From Indolivaga macrotermitis (GTDB taxonomy: Bacteria > Bacteroidota > Bacteroidia > Bacteroidales > Dysgonomonadaceae), in assembly GCF_900128985.1 (NCBI RefSeq), contig NZ_FQUC01000001.1:372001-436000 (forward strand): DNA of 64,000 nt, given 5' to 3'. The notes below the pieces were generated by a model. That model worked only from the letters and a program-made list of their open reading frames with translations, was not told where the DNA came from and searched no databases. The translations under genes and the position numbers were made by a program. Below, in pieces: positions 43,168 to 52,800 of the stretch (position 1 is its first letter; each line of letters starts with the position of its first letter).

Positions 43168-45245
43168 TAAAAAAGATAATACTGGTAGCAGCTATTTTAG
43201 CAGGGAGTGCTTTGAGTGTTTTCTCTCAGCAGAAAAAGACGTATTTCGACCCGAAAGATCTGACTATAGTCGGAACATATTATTATCCTGAACATTGGGA
43301 CGAGTCGCAATGGGAAAGGGACTTGAAACAGATAAAAGATCTCGGATTCGACTTTGTACACTATGCTGAATTCGCATGGGCACAACTCGAACCATCCGAA
43401 GGTGTTTATGACTTTGCATGGCTCGACCGTGCTGTAGATATCGCCGATAAAAACGGACTGAAAGTAATTATGTGTACTTCTACAGCCACACCTCCTGTCT
43501 GGCTGATAAGAAATCATCCAGATATACTTATCGAACACGAAAACGGAACGAAGATGGATCATGGAGCCCGTCAGCATCCATCGGTGTCTAACAATTATTA
43601 TCGTCAGTACTCAATGAAAATGATTGAGAAACTGGCGCAACGCTATGGTAACGATAAACGTATAATGGGATGGCAGCTCGATAATGAACCCCGTCCGGCT
43701 CAGGATTACGGGAAAGATGCCCAGCAACGTTTCAGGGATTATGTGAAAAATAAGTATCAGACTATAGGTGCATTGAATAAAGCCTGGGGAACAGCATTTT
43801 GGAGTCAGGTTTATTCCGACTTTTCGGAAATCAATATTCCCCGTGTTTCGCAAATGTTCATGAATACCCATCAGATTCTGGATTACAACCGTTTTACTAC
43901 AGATGAAATGGCTGGTTTTCTGGATGAGCAAACTATTCTGATCCGCAAACATATAGGTACAGACCAATGGATCACCACCAATTATATCCCGGAATATTCC
44001 GATGGGCATTTGAGGAAAAGCATGGAACTCGATTTCCATTCCTATACACGTTATATGGTATTTGGCGAGAACTACGGTATCGGGCGGAAAGGCTACCGCT
44101 TAGGCCCTGTAGAACGAATTGCCAAAGCGAATGATTTCTTCCGCACAATCGATGGAGTATATGGCGTGATGGAACTTCAACCCGGACAGGTAAACTGGGG
44201 TACAATCAATTCCCAGCCGCTACCGGGTGCTGTACGTCTTTGGTTGTGGCATGTATTTGCCGGAGGAAGCAGTTTTACCTGTACTTACCGTTATCGTCAA
44301 CCGATTTACGGAACAGAGTTATATCACTACGGTATCGTAGGACCTGATGGAGTAACCCCTACGAAAAGCGGACTGGAATATTCTGAGTTTAGCAAAGAGC
44401 TAGCTCAACTGCGTAAAGAATATAATCCATCGGCAAAGAATCCTGAAGCGTACGAGAAACGCCGTACTGCTATTCTCTACAATCATGAGAATACATGGGA
44501 AATGCAGAAAAATAAACAGACAACCGAATGGAGTACAGAAAAGCATATCGATAAGTATTACGATGCCTTGAAAAACTTCGGGGCCCCTGTCGATTTTATT
44601 GATGAAAGAAATGACCTGTCGAAATACAATGTCGTAATTGCACCCGCATATGAGATGGTAGATGAGGCATTGGTGCAGCGTTGGAAAGAGTATGCCGAAA
44701 ATGGAGGAAATCTTGTTCTAACATGCCGTACAGGACATAAAACCCGTAACGGACAGCTTTTCGAAGCTCCGTTTGCTGCACCTATTTATTCGCTGATCGG
44801 TGCAAAAATTGATTTTTATGATTTGCTGCAACCTTCTACTCCCGATCAGGTAGTATTTGACGGACAAAAATACGATTGGACTAGTTGGGGTGAAATACTT
44901 GTACCCGATACCAATACTGAAGTATGGGCTACATACGAAGGTGATTTTTATGCAGGTCGTCCTTCTATAACGACCCATCGTTTGGGCAAAGGTACGGTGA
45001 CCTATGTGGGAGTAGATTCTCATGACGGGACTATGGAAAAGGCGGTATTGAAGAAGTTATATGGTAAGTTGAATGTTCCGTTACTCGATTTACCGGCAGG
45101 ATTACATATCGAGTATCGTGATGGTTTTGGTATTGCGGTTAATTATTCGGATAAGACGCTTTCGTTACCGGTTGCCAACAATGTAAAATACATTATCGGA
45201 GGAAAAGATATTAAAACAGCAGGAGTATCTGTCTGGAAAGAATAA
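43164..45245 (+). CDS. GH42 beta-galactosidase
   Basis: This 693-residue exported enzyme (signal peptide about 1-21) has the complete GH42 layout: a TIM barrel starting GTYYYPEHWDESQWERDLKQ, acid/base E175 in GWQLDNEPRP, nucleophile E337 in GVMELQPGQVNW, a trimerisation domain (LSKYNVVIAPAYEMVDE, GGNLVLTCRTGHK) and a small C-terminal beta domain. GH42 enzymes release beta-linked galactose, and some act on arabinogalactan or galactan oligosaccharides from RG-I. The ATGA overlap with GH106 (43164-43167) implies coupled translation of rhamnosidase and galactosidase. The secretion signal places it in the periplasm. Confidence 0.94.
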   Translation: MIKKIILVAAILAGSALSVFSQQKKTYFDPKDLTIVGTYYYPEHWDESQWERDLKQIKDLGFDFVHYAEFAWAQLEPSEGVYDFAWLDRAVDIADKNGLKVIMCTSTATPPVWLIRNHPDILIEHENGTKMDHGARQHPSVSNNYYRQYSMKMIEKLAQRYGNDKRIMGWQLDNEPRPAQDYGKDAQQRFRDYVKNKYQTIGALNKAWGTAFWSQVYSDFSEINIPRVSQMFMNTHQILDYNRFTTDEMAGFLDEQTILIRKHIGTDQWITTNYIPEYSDGHLRKSMELDFHSYTRYMVFGENYGIGRKGYRLGPVERIAKANDFFRTIDGVYGVMELQPGQVNWGTINSQPLPGAVRLWLWHVFAGGSSFTCTYRYRQPIYGTELYHYGIVGPDGVTPTKSGLEYSEFSKELAQLRKEYNPSAKNPEAYEKRRTAILYNHENTWEMQKNKQTTEWSTEKHIDKYYDALKNFGAPVDFIDERNDLSKYNVVIAPAYEMVDEALVQRWKEYAENGGNLVLTCRTGHKTRNGQLFEAPFAAPIYSLIGAKIDFYDLLQPSTPDQVVFDGQKYDWTSWGEILVPDTNTEVWATYEGDFYAGRPSITTHRLGKGTVTYVGVDSHDGTMEKAVLKKLYGKLNVPLLDLPAGLHIEYRDGFGIAVNYSDKTLSLPVANNVKYIIGGKDIKTAGVSVWKE

Positions 45246-45271
45246 GTGCCAATTTAAGAAAAAGAAATACC

Positions 45272-46657
45272 ATGAAATTTAAACTTGTAAAATATTTTAC
45301 GATAATTCTTTCCTGTTTGTCTTTAGCGTCGTTTACAGTTGCTCCAGATGGATATGAGACAATAAAAGTGGATGCTCCTTTTCCGATGGAGCCGATCAAA
45401 GTCTTTGTATATCCTGATAAGGATTTTAAAATAACCAAATACGGAGCAGTATCCGGTGGAGTGAAAGATAATACAGCAGCCATAGCAAAAGCTATTGCTG
45501 CCTGTAATAAAGCCGGAGGCGGCAGGGTAGTAGTGCCTGCCGGAGTATGGCTGACAGGCCCCATTCATTTCAAAAGTAATGTGAACTTACATTTAGAAGA
45601 AGGTGCAATATTGAGCTTCACCGATAATCCGGCGGACTATCTGCCGGCAGTTATGACCTCGTGGGAAGGTATGGAATGCTATAACTATTCACCATTGCTT
45701 TATGCTTTCGACTGCGATAATGTAGCAATTACCGGTCAAGGGACATTGCAACCCAAGATGGATACATGGAAGGTTTGGTTTAAGCGTCCGCAGCCGCATT
45801 TAGAGGCACTTAAAGAACTTTATACAATGGCATCGACAGATGTGCCCGTAATTGATCGTCAGATGGCGAAAGGAGAAAACAACCTTCGCCCTCACCTCAT
45901 ACACTTCAACAGATGTAAAAATGTATTGCTTGATGGATTTATGATCCGCGAAAGTCCCTTCTGGACTATCCACTTGTATATGTGTGATGGTGGGGTTGTA
46001 CGCAATCTGGATGTAAAAGCCCACGGACATAATAATGACGGGGTGGATCTGGAGATGAGCCGGAATTTTCTGGTCGAAGACTGTACTTTCGATCAGGGTG
46101 ATGACGCTGTAGTAATAAAAGCCGGGCGCAACCGGGACGCATGGAGGTTAGATGCTCCCTGCGAAAATATTGTAATCCGTAATTGCACTATACTCGAAGG
46201 ACATACCTTACTCGGTATCGGCAGCGAACTTTCGGGTGGTATCCGTAATATCTATATGTATAATTGTGCTGCACCTAAGTCTGTACACCGTTTTTTCTTC
46301 ATTAAAACAAATCATCGCCGGGGAGGCTTCGTAGAGAACATCTTTATGGAGAATGTAACATCGGGAAGTACCCAGCGTGTAATGGAGATTGATACGGAAG
46401 TGCTTTATCAATGGAAAGACCTTGTTCCTACATATGAGAAACGTCTTACACGTATAGAGGGAATACATCTGAAAAATGTGAGTTGCGATAGTACCGATGC
46501 AATATATGAACTGAAAGGTAATGCCGAATTACCTATACGGAATGTCGAAATAGAAAATGTGCACGTAGGTCAAGTAAAGAAATTCTTGAATAAGACCGAA
46601 AATGTATTTGATCTGAGGGAAAAGAATGTAACTTATTCAGAATTAGCTACACAATAA
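45272..46657 (+). CDS. GH28 hydrolase 2 (atypical GHT motif)
   Basis: This 461-residue exported protein (signal peptide about 1-23) folds as a GH28 beta-helix. The acidic residues are intact: D256 and D259 in NNDGVDLEMSRN and D277/D278 in QGDDAVVIKAG. The family's GHG motif is GHT here (310-312, EGHTLLGIGSELSGG) and the R-x-K motif reads FIKTN rather than RIK. These changes are shared with a subset of Bacteroidetes GH28 proteins as far as I recall and suggest an exo-acting or rhamnogalacturonan-directed specificity different from the GH28 at 28861. It lies 26 bases after GH42 in the same operon. Confidence 0.9.
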   Translation: MKFKLVKYFTIILSCLSLASFTVAPDGYETIKVDAPFPMEPIKVFVYPDKDFKITKYGAVSGGVKDNTAAIAKAIAACNKAGGGRVVVPAGVWLTGPIHFKSNVNLHLEEGAILSFTDNPADYLPAVMTSWEGMECYNYSPLLYAFDCDNVAITGQGTLQPKMDTWKVWFKRPQPHLEALKELYTMASTDVPVIDRQMAKGENNLRPHLIHFNRCKNVLLDGFMIRESPFWTIHLYMCDGGVVRNLDVKAHGHNNDGVDLEMSRNFLVEDCTFDQGDDAVVIKAGRNRDAWRLDAPCENIVIRNCTILEGHTLLGIGSELSGGIRNIYMYNCAAPKSVHRFFFIKTNHRRGGFVENIFMENVTSGSTQRVMEIDTEVLYQWKDLVPTYEKRLTRIEGIHLKNVSCDSTDAIYELKGNAELPIRNVEIENVHVGQVKKFLNKTENVFDLREKNVTYSELATQ

Positions 46658-46671
46658 AATACTTTGGAGAA

Positions 46672-48054
46672 ATGAGAGTTTTAGCTATTTTATTACTGAA
46701 TCTGGTTATCGTATCATTACCTGCTTTATCTCAGGAAAAAGGAGGCAGATACAATGCGATAACGAGCGGTGTAGCATGGTTTGACCAGAATAATAAAGAG
46801 ATCAACGCTCATGGTGCGTGCATCGTAAAAGAGGGGGATCGTTATTATCTGTTCGGCGAATATAAATCGGATACAAGTAATGCTTTTACCGGATTTAGTT
46901 GCTATTCATCAACTGATCTGGTAAACTGGACATTCGAAAACGTTGTACTTCCGCAGCAAAAAGCTGGATTATTGGGTCCGGATCGGGTAGGAGAACGTGT
47001 AAAAGTAATGAAATGTCCGTCTACGGGAGAATTTGTAATGTACATGCATTGTGATGATATGGGATATAAAGACCCTCATGTCGGTTATGCAACATGTAAA
47101 ACTATAAGCGGAGATTACCAGTTCCATGGAGACCTTTTGCTTGATGGAAAATATCTGAAAAGGTGGGATTTGGGAACATTTCAGGATAGTGATGGTAAAG
47201 GATATGTGCTTACTCACGAAGGATTTATTTATGAGTTGGCAGATGACTATAAATCAGTAAACCGCATAGTCGTTTCTGATATGGCTCACGGCGGAGAGTC
47301 TCCGGCAATGTTCAGAGCGAATGGCTACTATTTCTGGTTATTTTCGAATAAAACCAGTTGGGAACGTAACGATAATTATTATCTGGTATCCAAATCACTC
47401 GAAGGATCGTGGATAAATAAAGGCAACTTTGCACCTATAGGCTCATTGACATGGAATTCACAAAGTTCTTTTGTACTACCTGTTGTAGGTAAAGGTGATA
47501 CTCTGAATATGTATATGGGCGATCGTTGGTCATATCCCAAGCAGGGATCAGCAGGCACTTATGTTTGGCAACCCATTACTGTAACCGGAGACGAGATGTC
47601 TATTCCTGTATTTCAGGGGAGTTGGTCTTTTGACCGTCATAGTCAATGGCTCCCTATAAAAACAGATATGAAATCTGTAAAAAAAGATGCCCGTTGTATA
47701 GGTAACTGGAGCATGGGCGGAAACGTATTTAAATCGAATGAAAAAGGAGCGCAGATATCCGTACCGTTTAAAGGTAGCCGTATTTCAGTAAAGGGACTCT
47801 CAAATAATACGAGTGGTTATGCTAGCGTTGTCTTGAAAAACGGACAGAATGAAGAAGTACTGAATACGATTGTCGATTTTTACAGCCTATATGAAAATTC
47901 TTCATTGAAATTCAATAGTCCGGTCTTGGCTCAGGATAACTATACCCTTACAATAGAGGTCTTAGGAGAGCATCCTGCTTGGTCTGATAAAAGGAAAAGC
48001 GATTATGGTAGTACCGATAATTACATAATTATAGAAGATATATACATAAAGTAA
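46672..48054 (+). CDS. GH43-like hydrolase, probably exo-beta-1,3-galactanase type
   Basis: This 460-residue exported protein (signal peptide about 1-21) has a five-bladed propeller (about 30-330) followed by a C-terminal carbohydrate-binding-like beta-sandwich (about 345-460, FKGSRISVKG to IIIEDIYIK). The segments EINAHGACIVKEGDRYYLFGEYK and GERVKVMKCPSTGEFVMYMHCDD resemble GH43 subfamily 24, whose characterised members are exo-beta-1,3-galactanases acting on arabinogalactan backbones and lack the usual Asp catalytic base. That fits the nearby GH115 glucuronidase. Family membership is likely; the subfamily is my reading from memory. The gene is 14 bases after GH28 and 8 before CE12. Confidence 0.8.
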   Translation: MRVLAILLLNLVIVSLPALSQEKGGRYNAITSGVAWFDQNNKEINAHGACIVKEGDRYYLFGEYKSDTSNAFTGFSCYSSTDLVNWTFENVVLPQQKAGLLGPDRVGERVKVMKCPSTGEFVMYMHCDDMGYKDPHVGYATCKTISGDYQFHGDLLLDGKYLKRWDLGTFQDSDGKGYVLTHEGFIYELADDYKSVNRIVVSDMAHGGESPAMFRANGYYFWLFSNKTSWERNDNYYLVSKSLEGSWINKGNFAPIGSLTWNSQSSFVLPVVGKGDTLNMYMGDRWSYPKQGSAGTYVWQPITVTGDEMSIPVFQGSWSFDRHSQWLPIKTDMKSVKKDARCIGNWSMGGNVFKSNEKGAQISVPFKGSRISVKGLSNNTSGYASVVLKNGQNEEVLNTIVDFYSLYENSSLKFNSPVLAQDNYTLTIEVLGEHPAWSDKRKSDYGSTDNYIIIEDIYIK

Positions 48055-48062
48055 AATAGAAT

Positions 48063-48821
48063 ATGAAAAAGATCATACTATTACCTTTTCTTATTTTTAT
48101 TATTTGTGCATTTACAGCAAGCGATAAACCCGTAACGATATTTATCGCCGGCGACTCTACAGCCCAAAGTTATAAAGAGGAAAAGGACGGGCTGATAAAG
48201 GGATGGGGACAAATGCTTCCTCTGTTTTTAGACGACAATGTCAAGGTTGTGAATCATGCTATGGGAGGGCGCAGTACCAAAACTTTTATATCCGAAGGGC
48301 GTTGGGAGCGATTATTATCCGAAGTTAGTCCCGGTGACTATGTATTTGTCCAGTTTGGGCATAACGACGCTTCAACCCGTCCGGAGAGACATGCTTCGTA
48401 TGACGATTACCGGAAGAACCTGATTCGTTTTATAGAAGATGTAAGGGCGAAGAAAGCCAACCCTGTGCTTCTAACCTCTGTGGTTATGCGGACATTTGAT
48501 AAAAAGGGAAATCTCGTAGATGACCGTTTGAAAGGTTATCCGGTGATAACCCGTCAGGTAGCGAAGGAATACAATGTTCCGATGATAGATGTGAATCTGA
48601 AAACCCGCGATTTCATTACTATGTTGGGAGATTCGGCATCTATTCCTTATTATCGCTGGGTTGAACCGGGTGTGGACCATGCAAAGCCCGATGGATTGAA
48701 GGATGATACACATATGATGGAAAAAGGAGCGACTCAGGTAGCCTGCTTTGTTGCGGAAGGCATCAAAGAATTAAATCTCGAGGGTTTGAGTGAACATATA
48801 TCCCTGAAAAATAATAAGTAA
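48063..48821 (+). CDS. CE12 rhamnogalacturonan acetylesterase
   Basis: This 252-residue exported SGNH esterase (signal peptide about 1-18) has all four blocks: FIAGDSTAQ with nucleophile S32, a glycine block in HAMGGRSTKTF, QFGHND, and the catalytic D-x-x-H in LKDDTHMMEKGA. CE12 enzymes remove acetyl groups from galacturonic acid in rhamnogalacturonan, exposing the backbone to lyases. The length is typical of RGAE/YesT. It is in the middle of the second operon, 8 bases after GH43 and 18 before the last gene, and complements the distinct SGNH esterase at 24289. Confidence 0.92.
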   Translation: MKKIILLPFLIFIICAFTASDKPVTIFIAGDSTAQSYKEEKDGLIKGWGQMLPLFLDDNVKVVNHAMGGRSTKTFISEGRWERLLSEVSPGDYVFVQFGHNDASTRPERHASYDDYRKNLIRFIEDVRAKKANPVLLTSVVMRTFDKKGNLVDDRLKGYPVITRQVAKEYNVPMIDVNLKTRDFITMLGDSASIPYYRWVEPGVDHAKPDGLKDDTHMMEKGATQVACFVAEGIKELNLEGLSEHISLKNNK

Positions 48822-48839
48822 AGATTCAAGAAGATATTT

Positions 48840-49784
48840 ATGAGGAAAAATATAAGTTATTTACTGACAGTATGTCTTTTCTGCTTGTTTGGCGGACAGA
48901 TTGCATTTGCGCAGGGACAAGACAAAGAAGTATACCTGTTTTCGTACTTTAAGGGGAATGGCGACGGGTTACACCTTGCGTACAGTACAGATGGTCTTAA
49001 ATGGGAAAGTTTGAATAACGATTCAATCTACCTGAAACCTATTCTGGGTAAGGATAAGTTGATGCGCGACCCAAGTATTGTTCAGGATGATAAGGGCACT
49101 TTTCATATGGTCTGGACTACCGGATGGTGGGATCAGGGTGTAGGATATGCTTCATCAAAAGACCTCATAAACTGGTCGGAGCAAAAGAATATCCCTGTTA
49201 TGGAGAAGTTTACAGGAACACGCAATACATGGGCTCCCGAAGTGTTTTACGATAAGAAAGACAAAACATTTTATATCTTCTGGGCTTCTACTATACCGGA
49301 CGCTTATCCTGAGGTTGAAACAACGACTAATGAAAAAGGGTTGAACCACAGGCAGTATTACGTAACAACGAAGGACTTCAAAGCATTCTCTGATACTAAA
49401 TTGTTTTTCGATGGCGGATTTAGTGTAATCGATGGTGCCATTATACAAAAAGATAACAAATATTACTTATTTGTGAAGGACGAAACCTCAGTGCCTACAG
49501 AGAAAAATATAAGGGTTACATCGGGCGATAAGCCATATGATTTTCCTACGCAGGTATCTGCTCCGATTTCAGAAAACTGGGTAGAAGGGCCTGCTCCTTT
49601 ACAGGTAGGAGAGTATGTGTATATTTACTTCGATAAATACCGTAGTAAAAAGTATGGAGCTATCCGTTCGAAGGACATGCAAACATGGGAAGATGTATCG
49701 GACAGGGTGTCATTTCCGTCGGGAACCCGGCATGGTACAGCTTTTACCGTGTCGCCCGAAGTGCTGGCAAAACTGAAAAAGTAA
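48840..49784 (+). CDS. GH43-family propeller protein
   Basis: This 314-residue exported protein (signal peptide about 1-24, ending AFAQG) is a single five-bladed propeller of the GH43 type. Conserved segments are LMRDPSIVQDDKG, with the RDP aspartate as candidate base, TWAPEVFYDKKDKTFYIFWAS, SVIDGAIIQKDNKYYLFVKDE with the pKa-modulating Asp, and NWVEGPAPLQVGEYVYIYF, whose EGP glutamate is the candidate acid. All three expected acidic residues are thus present. Substrates in this context could be arabinose or galactose on RG-I; I cannot fix the subfamily. It is the last gene of the GH2 operon and ends before a strong hairpin. Confidence 0.85.
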   Translation: MRKNISYLLTVCLFCLFGGQIAFAQGQDKEVYLFSYFKGNGDGLHLAYSTDGLKWESLNNDSIYLKPILGKDKLMRDPSIVQDDKGTFHMVWTTGWWDQGVGYASSKDLINWSEQKNIPVMEKFTGTRNTWAPEVFYDKKDKTFYIFWASTIPDAYPEVETTTNEKGLNHRQYYVTTKDFKAFSDTKLFFDGGFSVIDGAIIQKDNKYYLFVKDETSVPTEKNIRVTSGDKPYDFPTQVSAPISENWVEGPAPLQVGEYVYIYFDKYRSKKYGAIRSKDMQTWEDVSDRVSFPSGTRHGTAFTVSPEVLAKLKK

Positions 49785-49804
49785 AATCAGAGTTGATATT
49801 ATAA

Positions 49805-49839
49805 AAAGGAGGTGCGATAAATCTAATCACACCTCCTTT
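49805..49839. terminator. Bidirectional terminator between GH43 and sensor 2
   Basis: AAAGGAGGTG (49805-49814) pairs exactly with CACCTCCTTT (49830-49839) across a 15-base loop. It lies between convergent genes and has A/T runs on both sides (preceding A run, following ACTTTTAATAC), so it can stop transcription in both directions. Confidence 0.8.
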
Positions 49840-49857
49840 ACTTTTAATACTATTTTG

Positions 49858-52800
49858 TTATTCATCCTTTTTATCCGGCTGTTGTCCATATTTCGACGGC
49901 GAACATTTATACTGCGATTTAAAGCATTTACTGAAATAGAAAGGATCTTCGAATCCAACTTTAAACGATACCTCCGAAACCGTGAATTCACCGGTTAAGA
50001 GTAGTTCTGCCGCTTTCTTCAAGCGCTTAACCTTAATCAGTTCGTTAGGCGAAAGCCCGGTAATACCTTTCACTTTCTTATAGAAAATAGTACGTCGCAG
50101 TTTGGCCAATTCGGCAAACCTATCTACAGAAAACTGATAATCGGCAATATGTTCTTCCAGTATCTGGTTTATCAGATTATAGAAGTCTTTATCTTTATCG
50201 GTACTCGTAATCAGGTTTCCATCGAGAACATACTCGTTCGAAAAACGCTTTTTCAACAACTCGCGTTGTTCGATCAGTTTAAATACACGGGCAACAAGGT
50301 ATTTCAGGCTGAATGGTTTCATTATATACGCATCAGCACCGCTTTGTATCCCTTCCAACTGATGTTCGATCGAAGAGTGTGCTGTCAGTAATATGATAGG
50401 TATATGACATGTCTGGAAATCTTCTTTCAGGCAACGGGTAACCTCGAAACCATCCATTTCTGGCATCATTACGTCGCATATAATCATGTCAGGATTGGTT
50501 TCCCTCGCTTTGATAAGCCCTTGTTTGCCGTTTTCTGCAACATCTACCATAAAATGTTTACTGAATTCGTCTACTAAGAAATTGCGTATGTCGTCATTAT
50601 CGTCTATTATCAGCATTTTGTAGTTACCTAATACAGCATCGTCTATTTCAGGGAGCTGCATATCCGTGGCGTCTGAAGGATATACGACTTTATTGTTCGG
50701 TTTCTCTTCTACAATGTCGGGGAGTGATGCGGAGACAAAATGTTCGCCTTCGTATTTTTTCTGGTCGGTAGATAATTCGACCCTGAATATAGATCCTCCT
50801 TCGGGATTGTCTTCATACCATATTCTGCCTTTATGTACATCCACAAACTCTTTTACGAGGTGTAATCCTACTCCTGTACCCGATGATGAGAAATTAATTT
50901 GCATGAAACGGCTGAATAGCAAATGCTGCATATCCTTAGAGATACCTATGCCGTTGTCTTTAACCGAGATAAGGTAGGTACGATTCTGTTCATTAACCTC
51001 AATGATAAGTTCGATACGTCCGTCTCTGGGAGTAAACTTAAATGCATTGGATAGTAGATTGTACAATATTTTATCTACTTTACGCCTGTCGATAAAGACA
51101 TTAAAAGAGGCTAGGTTATGAGTGAAAGTATAATCGATATTCTTTTGCACAGCTATTTCCTGAAATCCGGAATAGATCTCATCGGCAAAAGAAATAATAT
51201 CGGTTTCTTCAAGGTCGAGAGTCAATACATTATTCTGTAGTTTTCTGAACTCTAGCAGCTGATCGATCAAGCGGGTCAATATTACTGAGTTCCGGCTCAA
51301 GACCTTCACTTGCTTGCTAATCATCGGAGGAATCTCGGACTGTTCGTTCAGATTCTCCACAGCACCCCGGATAAGAGTTAACGGAGTTCGGAACTCATGT
51401 GATATATTGGTAAAGAACCTGAGCTTATGGTTAGTCAGCTCTTTTTCTACCTTTATGTTGTTGTTCAAGATGTTGAATTTCAGGGCAAGACGTGATACGA
51501 TGTATAAGATTACGGCAAATATCAGGATGTAGACAATATAGGCGTAAACCGACTTCCAGAAAGGAGGCGTTATAATAATCTCTAACTGGGTAACATTCTC
51601 ATTCCAGATTCCATCACTGTTACTGCCTTTCACTAAAAAGATATATTTTCCCGGAGGTAAATTCTTATATGTGGCTGTATTATGATTGTTCGGCGAACTC
51701 CATTGCTTATCATAATTAGTCAGCATATAGCTGTATTTATTCTTCTGGGGATCTTTTAGAGCCAGAGTTGCAAATTCCAGAGTGAACGTATTCTGTTTGT
51801 AATTCAATTCTATCTTGTTGGTATAACTGATAGCTTTGGTCAGAGGTGAGTCTTCTGTTCCGGCTTCTACTTTTTGGTTATAAATAAATAAGTTGGTCAG
51901 AGTAACCGGAGGTACATGTATATCGGGGATAAACGAATCGGGATTGAATACTAAAAGCCCGTTTAGACTTCCCCACAGCATATTACCATTCTCGCTATAG
52001 ATATTGGCATTCTCGTTAAAATGATTGCCATACGTTTCTTCAGAAAAATGATATACCATAAAAGAATGGTTCTTTATGTCGAACTTGGTGATCCCATTTT
52101 CACTGCTGATCCATAGATTATGTTCTTTGTCTTCAAGTATTCCGGTAATGACATCCCCCGATAAACCGTTGTCGGTTGTATAGGCTTCGAATGAATTGGT
52201 GCTTTCGATGTATTTATTGAGCCCTCCTCCAGCAGTACCTATCCATATTGTACCGAAATCGTCCTCGTAAAACGTCTTTATGTCATTACAACTCAGAGAA
52301 TTTTTATTATTCAAATCTAACTGATAGCTGACATATGCTTCAGGATTTTTGATCAATTCCTCCGGCTGAAAACGTATTATACCTTCGCTGGTACCTGCCC
52401 ATATACGGCTTTTACTGTCCTGAAACAGATAACGTATATAACTCTTATTTCCAAGATTATTGAAAAAATGCGAGAAGCTAATATCCGCTCCTGTTTTGGT
52501 TATGAGGTTGATTCCTCCTCCGAAAGTACCGATCCACATCCGTCCTTTATTATCTTTCAGGATATTGAAGATAGAGTTGTGGCTCAATCCGTTTTTTTTC
52601 GGATTGTTTTCGTCATATTTGGTATGGTATATTTCTTTGTGGGTTTCCTGGTCGAATATATAAAGTCCGTTACCTTTAGTTCCTACCCATATACGGTGCT
52701 CGTTGTCTTCGGCTATAGTGTATGGATTGAGATCTACTTGTATACATTTATTAGCAGTGAGGTTGAAGTTGTATACATATAGGCTTCCGTTTTTAGTACC

